DNA of 64,000 bases, from NCBI RefSeq assembly GCF_001685355.1, contig NZ_CP016438.1, forward strand, positions 6,076,001-6,140,000, written 5' to 3'. Positions 8,037-16,320 of the stretch are shown here, piece after piece. The notes under the pieces were generated by a model. It saw nothing but the letters and a program-made list of their open reading frames with translations, had not been told where the DNA came from and ran no database searches. How positions within the stretch are numbered: the first letter of the stretch is position 1; each line of letters starts with the position of its first letter. Source of the DNA: Streptomyces lincolnensis (GTDB lineage: Bacteria; Actinomycetota; Actinomycetes; Streptomycetales; Streptomycetaceae). A program made the translations under genes and the position numbers.

Positions 8037-9086
8037 ATGACACCCCCGGAGCCCGCTGAAACCCGGACGGCAGGGCGGTCCGCGCAGACCGCCACGCTGG
8101 CCGAGATCGCCCGCGAGGCCGGCGTTTCGGCGCCGACAGTTTCGAAGGTCCTCAACGGCCGTGCCGACGTCGCCCCCTCGACCCGCACGCGCGTGGAGGA
8201 ACTGCTGCGCGCCCACGGCTACCGGCGCCGCCGCGCCGAGGCCAGCCGCTCGCCCCTGATCGACCTGGTCTTCCACGAGCTGGAGAGCGCGTGGGCGATG
8301 GAGGTCATCCGGGGCGTGGAGAACGTGGCCAGGGACACCGGGCTGAGCGTGGTGCTGAGTGAGAGCGCCGGGCGCCTCACACCCGGCCGGACCTGGGCCG
8401 ACCAGGTCGCCGCCCGTCGTCCGCACGGCGTGATCCTCGTGCTGTCCGGGCTCGACGAGTCCCAGCGCGCGCTCCTCAACAGCCGGTCGATCCCCTTCGT
8501 GGTGATGGACCCGGCCGGTGACCCGGGCGCCGACGTGCCCTCCATCGGCGCCACCAACTGGCAGGGCGGGCTCGCCGCCACCCGGCATCTGATCGAGCTC
8601 GGGCACCGCAGGATCGGCGCGATCAGCGGCCCCTCCCGGATGATGTGCAGCCGGGCCCGGATCGACGGCTACCGGGCCGCGCTGGAGACCGCCGGGCTGC
8701 CCGTCGACCCCGAGCTGGTCAGACCCGGTGACTTCCATCACGAGGCCGGCTACCGGCAGGGCCTGGAACTGCTGCGCCGGCCCGACCGGCCCACCGCCGT
8801 CTTCGCCCTCAACGACCTCCAGGCGCTCGGTCTGTACGAGGCCGCGCGCGAGCTGGGCCTGAGGATCCCGGAGGACCTCAGCGTGGTCGGCTTCGACGAC
8901 CTGCCGGTGGCGCCCTGGGTGGGGCCGCCGCTGACGACCGTACGGCAGCCGCTGACCGAGATGGCCGAGGCGGCCGCGAGGCTGGTCCTCGACCTCGGGC
9001 GCGAGCGGCAGCCGCCGGCGGCGACCCGGGTGGAGCTGGCGACGAGCCTGGTGGTGCGCAGCAGTACGGCCGCGGCCGGAAGCTGA
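8037..9086 (+). CDS. LacI-family repressor of the xylan locus
   Basis: LacI/GalR regulator of 349 residues. The N-terminal helix-turn-helix with hinge is clear: TLAEIAREAGVSAPTVSKVLNGRADVAPSTR (about residues 20-50), then hinge region LRAHGYRRRR. The periplasmic-binding-like sensor domain shows VVMDPAGDPGADVPSIGATNWQGG, RHLIELGHRRIGAISGP, and FALNDLQALGLYEAARELGLRIPEDLSVVGFDDLP. Located between GH3 and xylanase genes, it likely represses both in the absence of a xylose-derived inducer. Closest named relatives by role would be BxlR/XlnR-type repressors, but the name cannot be assigned from sequence. Confidence 0.93.
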   Translation: MTPPEPAETRTAGRSAQTATLAEIAREAGVSAPTVSKVLNGRADVAPSTRTRVEELLRAHGYRRRRAEASRSPLIDLVFHELESAWAMEVIRGVENVARDTGLSVVLSESAGRLTPGRTWADQVAARRPHGVILVLSGLDESQRALLNSRSIPFVVMDPAGDPGADVPSIGATNWQGGLAATRHLIELGHRRIGAISGPSRMMCSRARIDGYRAALETAGLPVDPELVRPGDFHHEAGYRQGLELLRRPDRPTAVFALNDLQALGLYEAARELGLRIPEDLSVVGFDDLPVAPWVGPPLTTVRQPLTEMAEAAARLVLDLGRERQPPAATRVELATSLVVRSSTAAAGS

Positions 9087-9090
9087 TGTG

Positions 9091-9119
9091 TTGACGGGTG
9101 GGGCGGGTGCGCCCACACT
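9091..9119 (+). promoter_or_regulatory. candidate xylanase promoter
   Basis: TTGACG (9091-9096), 17-base spacer, CACACT (9114-9119). The start site would fall near 9126, placing the operator at 9145 about 20 bases into the transcript. Confidence 0.45.
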
Positions 9120-9144
9120 CCTCCGAAGTCAATCGGATGCACAG

Positions 9145-9157
9145 CCGAAACTTTCGG
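9145..9157. promoter_or_regulatory. xylanase operator CCGAAA-C-TTTCGG overlapping the ribosome site
   Basis: A perfect 13-bp palindrome in the 5' leader of the xylanase gene. It contains the CGAA-N3-TTCG core also found before the GH3 and LacI genes, and resembles conserved inverted repeats reported before Streptomyces xylanase genes. Its last two bases are also the first two of the GGAGG ribosome site (9156-9160). Confidence 0.7.
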
Positions 9158-9168
9158 AGGCACCCGCA

Positions 9169-10509
9169 ATGAGATTTCCGAGATCCGGCTCGTCCCTGGC
9201 GACCCTGGTCGCCTGCCTCGTCGCACTGGTCACGGCACCGTCCGCGCACGCCGCCGACCCACCCCTGCGCGACCTCGCCGACGCCAAGGGCAAGGTCATC
9301 GGCACGGCGGTCACCGGCTCCAGACTCACCGGGACCTACGGCGAGATCGCCGGGGCCCAGTTCAACTGGCTCACCCCGGGCAACGCCATGAAGTGGGGGT
9401 CGGTCGAGCCGGCCCGGGGCAGCTTCGACTGGGCCGAGGCGGACCGGATCGTCGACTTCGCCGAGGCCCACGGCCAGGAGGTGCGCGGCCACACCCTGGT
9501 CTGGCACAGCCAGAACCCGAACTGGCTGACGAACGGCACCTGGACGCCGGCGCAGCTGAGTCGGCTGATGAACGACCACATCGCCCTGGAGGCCGGCCGT
9601 TACAAGGGCCGCGTCGCCGCCTGGGACGTGGTCAACGAGCCGTTCAACGAGGACGGCAGCTACCGCCAGACCCTCTGGTACAACGGCCTCGGCGTCGACT
9701 ACATCGCCCAGGCCCTGACCGCGGCCCGCGCCGCCGACCCGGACGCGAAGCTGTACATCAACGACTACAACGTCGAGGGCGTCAACGCCAAGAGCACCGC
9801 CCTGTACAACCTGGTCAGGGATCTGAAGGCGCGCGGTGTCCCGATCGACGGGGTCGGCCTCCAGGCGCACCTCATCCTCGGCCAGGTGCCCTCGACCCTG
9901 CAGCAGAACATCCAGCGCTTCGCCGACCTGGGCCTGGACGTGGCGATCACCGAGCTGGACATCCGTATGCAACTCCCGCCGGACACCGCCAAGCTGGCCC
10001 AGCAGGCCGCCGACTACAAGGCCGTCATGAACGCCTGTCTCGCGGTCTCCCGCTGCACCGGCGCCACCGTCTGGGGCTTCACCGACTCCGACTCCTGGAT
10101 CCCGGACACCTTCCCGGGCCAGGGCGCGGCGACGCCGTACGACGAGAACTACGCGCCGAAACCGGCGTACCGCGCGATCCACGAAGCCCTCGGAGGGACG
10201 ACGGCCCCGCCGACGGGCGCGTGCACCGCGGCCTACAGCGTGACCAGCCAGTGGAGCACCGGATTCACGGGACAGGTGCGGATCGCCTGCTCGGGGGCCG
10301 CACTGTCGTCCTGGAAGGCCGACTGGACCTTCGGCGCGGGCCAGCGCGTCACCCAGGCCTGGAACGCGACCTGTACCCAGTCGGGGGCGACGGTCAGTTG
10401 CTCCAACGCCCCCTACAACGGGACGGTGCCCGACGGCGGTTCGGTGACGTTCGGGTTCAACGGCTCGTGGAGCGGGAGCAACCCGGCACCCACGGTCACG
10501 CTCGGATGA
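9169..10509 (+). CDS. secreted endo-1,4-beta-xylanase, GH10 with C-terminal CBM2
   Basis: 446 residues. Signal peptide 1-28 (positive MRFPR, hydrophobic LATLVACLVALVTA, cleavage after AHA). GH10 catalytic domain ~31-345: RGHTLVWHSQNP, acid/base Glu157 in WDVVNEPFN, nucleophile Glu262 in ITELDIR, WGFTDSDSW near the end. A short Thr/Pro linker leads to a ~95-residue CBM2-type cellulose/xylan-binding module with paired Cys (CTAAYSVTSQWSTGFTGQV...WNATC). The ATG at 9169 has GGAGG eight bases upstream. Secreted enzyme that cuts xylan into oligomers, which the neighbouring GH3 enzyme could finish inside the cell. The operator in its leader links it to the LacI repressor. Confidence 0.96.
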   Translation: MRFPRSGSSLATLVACLVALVTAPSAHAADPPLRDLADAKGKVIGTAVTGSRLTGTYGEIAGAQFNWLTPGNAMKWGSVEPARGSFDWAEADRIVDFAEAHGQEVRGHTLVWHSQNPNWLTNGTWTPAQLSRLMNDHIALEAGRYKGRVAAWDVVNEPFNEDGSYRQTLWYNGLGVDYIAQALTAARAADPDAKLYINDYNVEGVNAKSTALYNLVRDLKARGVPIDGVGLQAHLILGQVPSTLQQNIQRFADLGLDVAITELDIRMQLPPDTAKLAQQAADYKAVMNACLAVSRCTGATVWGFTDSDSWIPDTFPGQGAATPYDENYAPKPAYRAIHEALGGTTAPPTGACTAAYSVTSQWSTGFTGQVRIACSGAALSSWKADWTFGAGQRVTQAWNATCTQSGATVSCSNAPYNGTVPDGGSVTFGFNGSWSGSNPAPTVTLG

Positions 10510-10615
10510 CGTTCGGTAGCGGAATGATCCCTTCAAGGCGAGAAGTCTGAGAATTTCCGAAGAAAGGCCGGTCTGGCATCGCTGGCCGTAATAATTCGGA
10601 CGTACGTTCCTGATC

Positions 10616-11671
10616 GTGACGGGAGACAACACGAACGGGGACGACGGCAGACGAGCGGGCCGGCGGTCGGGCGTACTGAAGGCCGCCGGCCTCACTCTCG
10701 CGGGCGCTCTGGTGCTCGGCATCGCCGCGGCGGGCTGGGCCTACTGGCACCTCAACAGCAACATCAAGAGCGTCGACATCAACGGCGCGCTCGGCGACAA
10801 CCGCCCGCCGAAGGCGATGACGACACCGACTCCGTCCGGCACCGCGTCCGCCTCCCCGCTGCCCAGCGGATCCCTGAACATCCTGGTGCTGGGCTCGGAC
10901 ACGCGCAGCGGCGAGGAGAACCAGGCGCTCGGCGGCGGCGACAGCGAGGGCGCCCGCTCCGACACGGCGATGGTGGTCCACCTCGACGCCGGCCGGACCA
11001 GGGCGACGGTGGTCAGCATCCCGCGCGACACCCTCGTCACCCGCCCGTCCTGCCCGACGTCCTCCGGGGGCAGCACGCGGGAGTCCTACGGCGCGATGTT
11101 CAACAGCGCGTACTCGGTGGGCGGGGCCGTGTGCGCGGTCAAGACCGTCGAGTCGATCACCGGTGTCCGGATGGACCACTACATCGAGATCGACTTCGCG
11201 GGCTTCGCGGGACTGGTCGACGCGCTCGGCGGGGTCACCGTCACCACGGACCAGGACATCGACGACGTCGACAGCCATCTGAAGCTGGAGGCCGGCACGC
11301 ACGAACTGAACGGCACCCAGGCCCTCGCCCTGGCCCGCACCCGGCACGGCATAGGCGACGGCAGCGACCTCGGCCGCATAGGCCTCCAGCAGACGCTGGT
11401 GAAGGCCCTGCTGGAGCGGATCTCCGCGACGAACCTGCTCTCCGATCCCACCGAGCTGTACTCCGTCGCCGACGCGGTCACCACCAGCCTCACCACCGAC
11501 ACCGGCCTCGACTCGCTCGGCGAGCTGATGGAGCTGGGCGAGTCGCTGCGCGGGCTGTCGGCGGACGAGGTGACGACGGTGACGATGCCGGTGGTGCCGG
11601 CGCCCTCCGATCCCAACCGGGTGGTGGCCGAGGAGCCGGAGGCGCGTGAACTGTGGGAATCGCTGAGGTGA
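10616..11671 (+). CDS. LytR-CpsA-Psr (LCP) family cell-wall glycopolymer ligase
   Basis: 351-residue membrane protein that should attach teichoic acid-like or other glycopolymers to peptidoglycan. A basic cytoplasmic tail is followed by a transmembrane helix (VLKAAGLTLAGALVLGIAAAGWAYW, about 18-43), a Thr/Pro/Ser linker, and the LCP core: NILVLGSDTRSG, SDTAMVVHLDAGRTRATVVSIPRDTLV, YIEIDFAGFAGLVDALGGV, and LNGTQALALARTRHG. The conserved Asp and Arg residues that bind polyprenyl phosphate are present. GTG start at 10616; upstream AT-rich TAATAATTCGG is a possible promoter region. Confidence 0.93.
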   Translation: MTGDNTNGDDGRRAGRRSGVLKAAGLTLAGALVLGIAAAGWAYWHLNSNIKSVDINGALGDNRPPKAMTTPTPSGTASASPLPSGSLNILVLGSDTRSGEENQALGGGDSEGARSDTAMVVHLDAGRTRATVVSIPRDTLVTRPSCPTSSGGSTRESYGAMFNSAYSVGGAVCAVKTVESITGVRMDHYIEIDFAGFAGLVDALGGVTVTTDQDIDDVDSHLKLEAGTHELNGTQALALARTRHGIGDGSDLGRIGLQQTLVKALLERISATNLLSDPTELYSVADAVTTSLTTDTGLDSLGELMELGESLRGLSADEVTTVTMPVVPAPSDPNRVVAEEPEARELWESLR

Positions 11672-11750
11672 CCGTGCCGGTACAACCCCCACGGCGGGTC
11701 GTGGGTCTCGGGTGGTGAGGGTGTCGCCGTCTTGAGGCTGGGGGGTCCTG

Positions 11751-13166
11751 GTGTTGTCCCTTCGTTCGTATCCGTCCTTGCGCTCGCATGTCCCGTGGGG
11801 AGTTCCGCTCCTCGCGGGCCTGCTCGTGCTGGGGGCGGTCCCGCCGGACCTGCCGGACACGGACCGCGCGGGGAGGACCGTCCTCGCCCCCGTCCGTGAC
11901 GACTTCGACGGCGACGGCTACCAGGACCTCGCCCTCGGCGCCCCGAGAGCCACGGTGGGCGGGCAGACCCGGGCGGGCCATGTCGTCGTCCTGTACGGCG
12001 GCCCGCACGGCGTCTCCGCCGACCGACGGACCGTCATCAGCCGCGCCACGACCGGCATCCCGGGCAGCCCCGCCACGAGCGAGCAGTTCGGCCTCCAGCT
12101 GTCCAAGGGCGACCTGGACGGCGACGGACGCGCGGAGCTGGTCGTCGGGACCAGCGGGGGCAAGGCCCGGGCGGTCGTCGTATGGGGCGGCCCCCGCGGG
12201 CTCACCGGCGGCACGTCGGTGCCCGCCGCCGCCACCCGGACCGGTGACTTCGACGGCGACGGCAGGCTGGACCTGGCCCTGTTCGCCGGGGGCCGCTCCC
12301 CGGGCGACGACCCCCTGGGCACCACCGCCACCGTGTGGACGGGCCCCGTCTCCCGCTCGGGCACCCCGGCCCGCACGAGCGGGCTCGACGCCGAACACCT
12401 CCGGTACCAGGACGTGTGGGACGGCGCCGTCGGAGACGTGAACGCCGACGGCCGCGACGACCTCGTGCTGAAGACCTACCTCGGCGAGGGCGCCTTCGGC
12501 ACCCGGTTCTATCTCGCCACCGCCCGGGGCCTCACGGCGGCCGACTTCCCCGGCGGCGACGGCGGGTTCGCCTTCGGCGACCTCAATGGCGACGGATACG
12601 ACGACCTCGCCGTCGGCGCCACCGCCGACCGCGGGAAGATCACGGTCGCCCCGGGCTCGGCCGCAGGCCTCAAGCCACGCTCCGCCTGGAAGACGTACAC
12701 CCAGGACACCCCCGGAGTACCGGGAACGGCCGAGACCGGCGACTACTTCGGCGCTGACCTGTCCGCCGGCGACGTCACCGGCGACGGCATCGACGACCTG
12801 GCCGTCGGCGCGCCCGGCGAGGAACTCGGCTACGACGACGGCGCCGGCGCGGTCACCCTCCTGCGCGGCAGCCGCACCGGCCCGACCGGCACCGGCGCCC
12901 AGCTCCTGACCCAGGACACCAAGGGCGTGACCGGCACCTCCGAACCCGGCGACGGCTTCGGAGGTGCCGTCCGCCTCCTCGACATCAACGGCAACGGCCA
13001 CGCCGACCTCACGGCGTCCGCGCCCGGCGAGGACTCCGGCAACGGCCGCGCCTGGGTGCTGCGGGGACGCCCGACGGGAGTGGTGACGGACGCGGCCCTC
13101 GTCGTGGACGCGAGGACGGTGGGGGCGCCGTACGCGAAGGCGCTGTTCGGCGCGGTGGTGAGGTAG
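11751..13166 (+). CDS. secreted FG-GAP/integrin-alpha-like repeat protein
   Basis: 471-residue exported protein with an N-terminal hydrophobic signal (VPWGVPLLAGLLVLGAVP) and at least seven FG-GAP blades carrying Ca-binding loops: DFDGDGYQDLALGAP, DLDGDGRAELVVG, DFDGDGRLDLALF, DVNADGRDDLVL, DLNGDGYDDLAVG, DVTGDGIDDLAVGAP and DINGNGHADL. This is a complete seven-bladed beta-propeller. The GTG start at 11751 follows GGGGGTCCT. The role is probably surface adhesion or ligand binding; no enzymatic motif is present. The region after it has direct repeats of GGCTCCGGGCGCCGGGCG before a GC-rich hairpin. Confidence 0.88.
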   Translation: MLSLRSYPSLRSHVPWGVPLLAGLLVLGAVPPDLPDTDRAGRTVLAPVRDDFDGDGYQDLALGAPRATVGGQTRAGHVVVLYGGPHGVSADRRTVISRATTGIPGSPATSEQFGLQLSKGDLDGDGRAELVVGTSGGKARAVVVWGGPRGLTGGTSVPAAATRTGDFDGDGRLDLALFAGGRSPGDDPLGTTATVWTGPVSRSGTPARTSGLDAEHLRYQDVWDGAVGDVNADGRDDLVLKTYLGEGAFGTRFYLATARGLTAADFPGGDGGFAFGDLNGDGYDDLAVGATADRGKITVAPGSAAGLKPRSAWKTYTQDTPGVPGTAETGDYFGADLSAGDVTGDGIDDLAVGAPGEELGYDDGAGAVTLLRGSRTGPTGTGAQLLTQDTKGVTGTSEPGDGFGGAVRLLDINGNGHADLTASAPGEDSGNGRAWVLRGRPTGVVTDAALVVDARTVGAPYAKALFGAVVR

Positions 13167-13261
13167 CCGCCGGCTCCGGGCGCCGGGCGCCCGGGCCCGG
13201 GCTCCGGGCGCCGGGCGAAAAAGCGCCCCACGGAAAAAACCTCGGAGAAATCCGCCGTGCC

Positions 13262-13285
13262 TGTCGATCCGGCCGCCTCCCGATC
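13262..13285 (+). promoter_or_regulatory. candidate ECF42-type promoter before the DGPF gene
   Basis: TGTCGA at 13262-13267 and CGATC at 13281-13285, separated by 13 bases, match the -35 (TGTCGA) and -10 (CGA/TC) reported for ECF42 sigma factors in Streptomyces. An ECF42 sigma gene lies directly downstream of the target gene. Confidence 0.55.
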
Positions 13286-13340
13286 GACGCAGGGGTGAAA
13301 GGCCGGGAAGGACCCGCCCCGCAGGACACGAGGAGTCACC

Positions 13341-13694
13341 ATGCCGCGTTATCTGTCGCTCGTGAAGGTCGAGGAGAAGGCTGCCGCGCAGGGCCCGAGC
13401 TCGGAGCTGATGCAGCGGATGGGGGAGCTGATCGAGGAGATGACCAAGGCCGGCGTCATGCTCGACACCGCCGGTCTGACGCCCACCTCGGAGGGCACGC
13501 GGGTGCACTGGGAGGACGGGCGGCTGTCGGTCACGGACGGGCCGTTCACCGAGGCCAAGGAGGTCATCGGCGGCTACTCGATCGTCCAGTGCAAGGACAG
13601 GGCCGAGGCGATCGAGTGGACCAAGCGGTTCCTGAAGGTCCACGAGGACCACTGGACCGTGACCTGCGAGGTGCGGGAGATCGCCGAGGGCTGA
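13341..13694 (+). CDS. YCII/DGPF-domain protein, ECF42 partner
   Basis: 117-residue YCII-superfamily protein: MPRYLSLVKVEEKAAA, a helical ELMQRMGELIEEMTKAG, and the signature VTDGPFTEAKEVIGGYSIVQ with the DGPF tetrapeptide. Such genes sit beside ECF42 sigma factors and are their main target. No catalytic activity is established for this subfamily. An AGGAG site precedes the ATG. The gene for the sigma factor follows after a 96-base gap that holds a 24-bp tandem repeat. Confidence 0.92.
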   Translation: MPRYLSLVKVEEKAAAQGPSSELMQRMGELIEEMTKAGVMLDTAGLTPTSEGTRVHWEDGRLSVTDGPFTEAKEVIGGYSIVQCKDRAEAIEWTKRFLKVHEDHWTVTCEVREIAEG

Positions 13695-13707
13695 GAGCCC
13701 GAGTGCC

Positions 13708-13755
13708 CGGGTCCAGTACCCGAGTCTCCTTCGGGTCCAGTACCTGAGTCTCCTT
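13708..13755. repeat. 24-bp tandem repeat between DGPF and sigma genes
   Basis: Two 24-bp copies (13708-13731, 13732-13755) starting CGGGTCCAGTACC differ at one base. Each copy contains the arms CGGGT...ACCCG (perfect in the first copy), so alternative hairpins could form between the two genes. Confidence 0.8.
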
Positions 13756-13790
13756 GGCCCTGAGCCGTCCCGGGTGTTGCATGGGGGGTT

Positions 13791-15047
13791 GTGAGCCCAC
13801 AGCCCTCCACCACCGACCCGCGCGGAACCGTCGAGACGGTCTTCCGGATGGAGTCCCCGCGCATCATCGCCGGCGTCGCCAGGATCGTCCGGGACGTCGG
13901 CATCGCCGAGGAGCTGGCCCAGGACGCCCTGGTCGCGGCCCTGGAGCAGTGGCCGCGCGAGGGGGTGCCCGACAACCCGGGCGCCTGGCTGACGGCCACC
14001 GCCCGGCACCGGGCCGTCGATCTGATCCGCCGCCGGGAGAACTACGCCCGCAAGCTCGCCGAGATCGGCCGCGACCTGTCGGCGGTGGCCCCGCCGGAGG
14101 AGCCCGCCGACCCCGACGACATCGACGACGACCTGCTGAGGCTGGTCTTCACCGCCTGCCATCCGGTCCTGTCCGCCGAGGCCCGCACCGCCCTCACCCT
14201 CCGCCTCCTCGGCGGTCTGACCACGGCCGAGATCGCCCGCGCCTTCCTCGTCCCGGAACCGACGGTCGCCCAGCGGATCGTCCGCGCCAAACGCACCCTG
14301 GCCACCAGGAACGTCGACTTCGAGGTGCCCTACGGCTCCGACCGCGAGGCCCGCCTGGGTTCCGTCCTCGACGTCATCTACCTGATCTTCAACGAGGGGT
14401 ACGCCGCCACGGCCGGCGACGACTGGCTGCGCCCGTCCCTGTGCGAGGACGCCCTCCGACTGGCCCGCGTGCTGTCCGCCCTGATGCCCAAAGAGCCCGA
14501 AGTCCACGCCCTCACCGCCCTGCTGGAGTTCCAGACGTCCCGCGCGGCCGCCCGCACCGGCCCTTCCGGCGAACCGGTCCTCCTCAAGGACCAGAACCGC
14601 AGCCGCTGGAACCGCATGCTCATCATCCGCGGCATCGCCGCACTGGACCGGGCCCATGCAGCGGGCGCCCCGGGCCCGTACGCCCTCCAGGCCGCCATCG
14701 CCGCCTGCCACGCGACCGCCCACACCTACGAGGACACCGACTGGCCCCGCATCGCCACCCTCTACGGCCTCCTCGCCGCCCGCGCCCCCTCCCCGGTCGT
14801 CGAACTCAACCGCGCGGTGGCCGTCTCGATGGCCGAGGGTCCCCGGCCCGCGCTGGAGATCGTGGACGCGCTGGCCGCCGAACCGGCCCTGCGCGACTAC
14901 CACCTGCTGCCGAGCGTGCGCGGCGACCTGCTGCTGCGGCTGGGGCGTACGGCGGAGGCCCGCGCCGAGTTCGAACGGGCGGCGACGCTCACCCGCAACG
15001 CGCGCGAACGGGACCTCCTGCTGCGCCGGGCGGCTCAGACCGGGTGA
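13791..15047 (+). CDS. ECF42-group RNA polymerase sigma factor with C-terminal TPR-like extension
   Basis: 418 residues. Sigma region 2 (AGVARIVRDVGIAEELAQDALVAALEQWP and the TARHRAVDLIRR helix) and region 4 (LRLLGGLTTAEIARAFLVPEPTVAQRIVRAKRTL) are intact. After about residue 180 comes a long helical extension (DUF6596/TPR-like; LIFNEGYAATAGDDWLR, FQAAIAACHATAHTYEDTDW) that distinguishes ECF42 from short ECF factors; there is no anti-sigma gene. The GTG at 13791 follows GGGGGG. Its end overlaps the convergent methyltransferase gene by 13 bases. Confidence 0.93.
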   Translation: MSPQPSTTDPRGTVETVFRMESPRIIAGVARIVRDVGIAEELAQDALVAALEQWPREGVPDNPGAWLTATARHRAVDLIRRRENYARKLAEIGRDLSAVAPPEEPADPDDIDDDLLRLVFTACHPVLSAEARTALTLRLLGGLTTAEIARAFLVPEPTVAQRIVRAKRTLATRNVDFEVPYGSDREARLGSVLDVIYLIFNEGYAATAGDDWLRPSLCEDALRLARVLSALMPKEPEVHALTALLEFQTSRAAARTGPSGEPVLLKDQNRSRWNRMLIIRGIAALDRAHAAGAPGPYALQAAIAACHATAHTYEDTDWPRIATLYGLLAARAPSPVVELNRAVAVSMAEGPRPALEIVDALAAEPALRDYHLLPSVRGDLLLRLGRTAEARAEFERAATLTRNARERDLLLRRAAQTG

Positions 15048-16210
15048 CCCAGCAGCATGGTCGGCGCCCCGGCGACCCGCGTCAGGAAGACGGTCACCGC
15101 GTTCGGCCCCTGCGGCTTGGGCAGCGCCTTGCGCCGCAGCTCCTCCGGCTCCACCGCCGACCCCCGCTTCTTCACGGTCAGGATCCCGACCTCGCGCTCC
15201 CGCAGCAGGGCCTTCAACTTCTTGACGTTGAAGGGAAGCCGGTCGGTGATCTCGTAGGCCGAGGCGTACGGCGTCGGCCGCAGTTCGTCGGAGGTGACGT
15301 ACGCGATCGTGGCGTCGAGCAGCCCGCCGTCGAGCTCCTCGGCGACCTCGGCGACCAGATGGGCCCGGATGACGGCGCCGTCGGGCTCGTACAAGTACCG
15401 CCCGACGGAACGGACTTCGGGGTCGGGCAGCCCACGGCCGCGCAGTGTGCGCGGTCCCGGCAGCAGGGTCGCCCGGACGGTCCCCGGCGCGGCGGTTCGG
15501 GTGCCGAACCACAGCACCGCCTCCTTGACGTCCCCGCCGTCCGAGATCCACTCGGCCTCGGCCTCGGCGGGCACGGCCTCGTGCGGGATGCCGGGGGCGA
15601 CCTTCAGGGCCGCGTGCGGTGCCTTGCGGGCGGCCTCCACGGCCCAGGACAACGGCGGTGAGTACGCCTCCGGATCGAAGATCCGCCCCCGTCCGCCGCG
15701 CCTGGCCGGATCGACGAACACGGCGTCGTACGCGGTCGTGTCCACGTCCGTGACGTCCGCCTCCCGTACCTCGATCAGGCCGGCCAGTCCGAGCGCGTCG
15801 GCGTTCGCCCGCGCCGCGGCGGCGGTGAGCGGGTCCCGGTCCACCGCCAGCACCCGGATCCCGGCCCGCGCCAGCGCGATCGCGTCGCCGCCGATCCCGC
15901 AGCACAGGTCGGCGACGGAGGCGACGCCCAGCTCGCCCAGGCGCTCCGCCCGGTAGGCCGCCACGCTCGCCCGGGTCGACTGCTCGACGCCGTTCGGCGT
16001 GAAGAACATCCGCCCGGCGTCCTCGGCCCCGAACTTCGCCTCCGCCCGCTGCCGCAGCCGCGCCTGGCCGAGCGCCGCCGACACCAGGCCGGCGGGGTGC
16101 TCGCGGCGCAGTCGGGTGGCGACGGCGAGTTCGTCGGCGGGGGCGGTGCCGCGCACCGCGTCGAGGAGGGCGCGGCCCTCGGGGGTGAGGAGGGGAGCGA
16201 GGTCGTTCAC
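15035..16210 (-). CDS. class I SAM-dependent methyltransferase with THUMP-like C-terminal domain
   Basis: 391 residues. SAM-binding motif I ADLCCGIGGDAIALA, motif II LAVDRDPLT, a NADAL turn and the post-I strand FVDPARRGGRGR, which resembles the D-P-x-R catalytic site of nucleic-acid methyltransferases. The C-terminus (FNVKKLKALLREREVGILTVKKRGSAVEPEELRRKALP) is a THUMP-like domain, suggesting RNA as substrate. The start was taken as the GTG at 16210; no better ribosome site was seen upstream. The target base is unknown. Confidence 0.85.
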   Translation of the reverse strand: MNDLAPLLTPEGRALLDAVRGTAPADELAVATRLRREHPAGLVSAALGQARLRQRAEAKFGAEDAGRMFFTPNGVEQSTRASVAAYRAERLGELGVASVADLCCGIGGDAIALARAGIRVLAVDRDPLTAAAARANADALGLAGLIEVREADVTDVDTTAYDAVFVDPARRGGRGRIFDPEAYSPPLSWAVEAARKAPHAALKVAPGIPHEAVPAEAEAEWISDGGDVKEAVLWFGTRTAAPGTVRATLLPGPRTLRGRGLPDPEVRSVGRYLYEPDGAVIRAHLVAEVAEELDGGLLDATIAYVTSDELRPTPYASAYEITDRLPFNVKKLKALLREREVGILTVKKRGSAVEPEELRRKALPKPQGPNAVTVFLTRVAGAPTMLLGHPV

Positions 16211-16320
16211 CGGGTCATTGTGGGCCAGCGCGACCCCTTGTGGGCCAGTCGGTGGATGGTCCGCCTCCGGTGGCGGTGTCACCCGGGGTTCGAGGGGGCC
16301 GCCTGCGAGGATCCGGCACC

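Noticed and set aside
11490..15905. A 1471-codon open frame on the minus strand across the LCP, FG-GAP, DGPF and sigma genes
   Set aside because: It overlaps five well-supported genes on the other strand, has no domain motif, and such long antisense frames are typical in high-GC DNA.
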